A stretch of DNA of 64,000 nt, from contig JBBDYN010000055.1 of the NCBI GenBank assembly GCA_040901465.1, positions 1-64,000 on the forward strand. Direction: 5' to 3'. The notes beneath the pieces are model-generated. The model was not told the DNA's origin. It searched no databases and worked only from the letters and a program-made list of their open reading frames with translations. Numbering within the stretch: the first letter of the stretch is position 1; each line of letters begins with the position of its first letter. The DNA comes from JAUSIF01 sp040901465 (GTDB lineage Bacteria > Pseudomonadota > Alphaproteobacteria > Rhizobiales > Xanthobacteraceae). A program made the translations under genes and the position numbers. Positions 62,463 to 64,000 of this stretch are shown here, piece by piece.

Positions 62463-64000
62463 TTGCGTACTGCACGTCTCGCCGCGTTCCTGTCCCTTGT
62501 GATCGTTTTCATCGGCCTCGCGCCCGCGTACGCGCTCGAGGCGGTGACGATCCGGCTGGGCACGCCCGCGATCGACCTGTCGCCCGCCGCCGAACGCCAC
62601 CAGACCGACGGCGACCGTTTGCAAGTGTCGACCGCACCGGGCTCGGACGGCATCGTGCGCCGCATCGAGGTGCGCGCGCGCGAGCCGCAGGGCATCACCA
62701 ACTGGGCCGTCTTTGCGCTCGCCAACAATACCGACGAGCAGGTCGACCGGCTGATCGTCGCGCCGCATTACCAGATGGTCGGCTCCGGCATTTTCTGGCC
62801 TGATCTCGGCAGCGTGCGCATCGTCTCGATCACACCGAGCCAGGGCTTCCGTCCCGAGCGTCAGGTGGCGACCGACGCCGACGTTCATCTCGTGACGCTC
62901 GACCCCGGCACGACCGTGACCCTTGTGCTCGAACTCACGTCCTCGCATTTGCCGCAACTCTATCTGTGGGAGCCCGAGGCGTACAAAGGCAAGGTCAACA
63001 GCTTCACGCTCTATAACGGCATCGTCATCGGTATCGCCGGCCTGCTCGCGATGTTCCTCACCATCCTGTTCGTGGTGAAGGGCTCGATCATGTTTCCGGC
63101 GGCGGCTGCGCTCGCCTGGGCCGTGCTTGCCTATATCGGCATCGATTTCAATTTCTGGACCAAGATTCTCGGACTCTCGCCCGCGACCCAGCAATTCGCT
63201 CGCGCCGCGGGCGAAGCGATTCTGGCCGCGACGCTCATCGTCTTTCTCTTCGCCTACCTCAATCTCGGGCGCTGGAACGTGCGCTATTCGCACGTCGCCG
63301 CGGGATGGCTCGCGTTTCTTGCGCTGCTCGTGGCGGTCGCCCTCGTCGATCCGCCGATCGCCGCCGGCATTTCGCGGCTATCGTTGCTCGCCGTCGCGCT
63401 CGTGGGCTTCGGCCTCGTTGTTTATCTGTCGACCCATGGCTTCGACCGCGCGGTGCTCCTGATCCCGACTTGGTTCCTGCTCACGGTGTGGGTGCTCGCG
63501 ACCGGCCTCACGGTCGCGGGAGTCTTCACGAACGACCTGATCGCACCGGCACTCCTCGGCGGCCTCGAACTGATCGTGATGCTGATCGGCTTCACCGTGA
63601 TGCAGCATGCCTTCGCCGGCGTCGGCGCCGAAGGCATCGTCAATGACCTTGAGCGCCGCGCGCTCGCGCTCACCGGTGCGAGTGACATCGTCTGGGACTG
63701 GGACGTCACGCGCGATCTTATCTACACTAGCCATGAAGCCGAGCAGGCGCTCGGCTTGAAGCGCGGTGCGCTGGAGACCGCCGCCGCCGGCTGGCTTGAA
63801 TTCCTGCACACCGGCGACCGCGATCGCTTCAAGATGTCGCTCGATAGCGTGCTCGAACAGCGCCGCGGCCGCATCGTGCAGGAATTCCGCCTGCGCGCCG
63901 AGGACGGCCACTATCTCTGGTTCAAGTTGCGCGCACGCCCCGTGGTCGGCACCGACGGCGAGGTGCTGCGCGTCGTCGGCACCCTCACCGACATCACCGA
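62463..64000 (+). CDS. Membrane sensor with DISM-like extracellular domain, 7 TM and PAS (3' end outside window)
   Basis: The gene runs past the window end (about 512 codons visible). It begins with a TTG at 62463, preceded by GGAGG at proper spacing. A signal-like segment is followed by a periplasmic beta-rich domain (about 30-170) resembling the 7TMR-DISM extracellular domain, then about seven membrane segments (about 180-390). A PAS domain follows (WDWDVTRDLIYTS, FLHTGDRDRF, EFRLRAEDGHYLWFKLRARPV, then VVGTLTDIT). In Rhizobiales this plan often leads to a GGDEF/EAL or kinase output domain, which is not visible here. Confidence 0.75.
   Translation, partial: MRTARLAAFLSLVIVFIGLAPAYALEAVTIRLGTPAIDLSPAAERHQTDGDRLQVSTAPGSDGIVRRIEVRAREPQGITNWAVFALANNTDEQVDRLIVAPHYQMVGSGIFWPDLGSVRIVSITPSQGFRPERQVATDADVHLVTLDPGTTVTLVLELTSSHLPQLYLWEPEAYKGKVNSFTLYNGIVIGIAGLLAMFLTILFVVKGSIMFPAAAALAWAVLAYIGIDFNFWTKILGLSPATQQFARAAGEAILAATLIVFLFAYLNLGRWNVRYSHVAAGWLAFLALLVAVALVDPPIAAGISRLSLLAVALVGFGLVVYLSTHGFDRAVLLIPTWFLLTVWVLATGLTVAGVFTNDLIAPALLGGLELIVMLIGFTVMQHAFAGVGAEGIVNDLERRALALTGASDIVWDWDVTRDLIYTSHEAEQALGLKRGALETAAAGWLEFLHTGDRDRFKMSLDSVLEQRRGRIVQEFRLRAEDGHYLWFKLRARPVVGTDGEVLRVVGTLTDIT

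Overview
The window looks like a chromosomal segment of a GC-rich alphaproteobacterium of the order Hyphomicrobiales (Rhizobiales), most like the Bradyrhizobium/Xanthobacteraceae side. Evidence for this is the CtrA phosphorelay genes (ctrA, chpT, rcdA), an EipA (DUF1134) protein, DUF3551, DUF1192 and DUF4164 proteins, an Omp25-like barrel, an alphaproteobacterial 6S RNA next to 5-formyl-THF cyclo-ligase, a serC-type leader, and short palindromic intergenic repeats of the kind common in Bradyrhizobium relatives. I see no prophage, insertion sequence, plasmid function or CRISPR array. Almost all of the sequence is densely packed housekeeping DNA.

Layout. 1-8 kb: the 3' end of ctrA, a two-gene Met/His-rich (probably copper-related) cassette, then a minus-strand chemotaxis operon cheA-cheW-cheY-cheB-cheR, with chpT upstream of it. 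8-12.4 kb: cysQ, a YHS-type secreted protein, eipA, a membrane-anchored coiled-coil protein, two tandem DUF3551 proteins and tRNA-Glu(CTC). 12.4-25 kb: a pseudouridine synthase, rpoH, purA, a VOC enzyme, a drug/metabolite exporter, the serC-serA operon, an Omp25-like protein and glmM. 25-31 kb: a DHFR-fold protein, an LLM flavin monooxygenase, azlCD, ftsH and tilS. 31-43 kb: a long minus-strand run, read in transcription order as 5-FCL, ymdB-like phosphodiesterase, yebC, EamA exporter, ruvC-ruvA-(membrane protein)-ruvB-ybgC, tolQ-tolR-tolA-tolB-pal-cpoB, tilS, ftsH. 43-46 kb: 6S RNA, a YCII/ECF42 sigma pair on the plus strand, and zapA with a DUF4164 partner. 46-57.5 kb: plus-strand central carbon genes tkt-gap-(glycolipid-binding-like)-pgk-fba-thiE-like-SEL1, then efp, suhB and a TolQ/MotA-MotB-like pair. 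57.5-64 kb: GNAT, ABC exporter, rpmE, rcdA, a candidate small RNA, DUF1192, a quinone oxidoreductase and the 5' part of a large membrane sensor.

How it works together. The recurring theme is CtrA cell-cycle control: the regulator (ctrA), its phosphotransferase (chpT) and its proteolysis adaptor (rcdA) are all present. Two perfect TTAA-N7-TTAA CtrA boxes lie in intergenic DNA, one before the Omp25-like gene and one before a compact three-hairpin element ending in an intrinsic terminator beside rcdA. A second theme is the cell envelope: Tol-Pal, EipA, Omp25, GlmM, FtsH, ZapA and the TolQ/MotB-like pair.

The most promising undescribed item is the small-RNA candidate at about 60859-60948 (minus strand), which carries an exposed CCUCCC segment and sits just downstream of a CtrA box. 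Other points of interest are the Met-rich DUF305 cassette between ctrA and che, the ECF42 unit between 6S RNA and zapA with an orphan intrinsic terminator in its leader, and the Zorya-like architecture (without Zorya partners) of the MotA/MotB-like pair. No sequence searches could be run, so family names rest on motif recognition.
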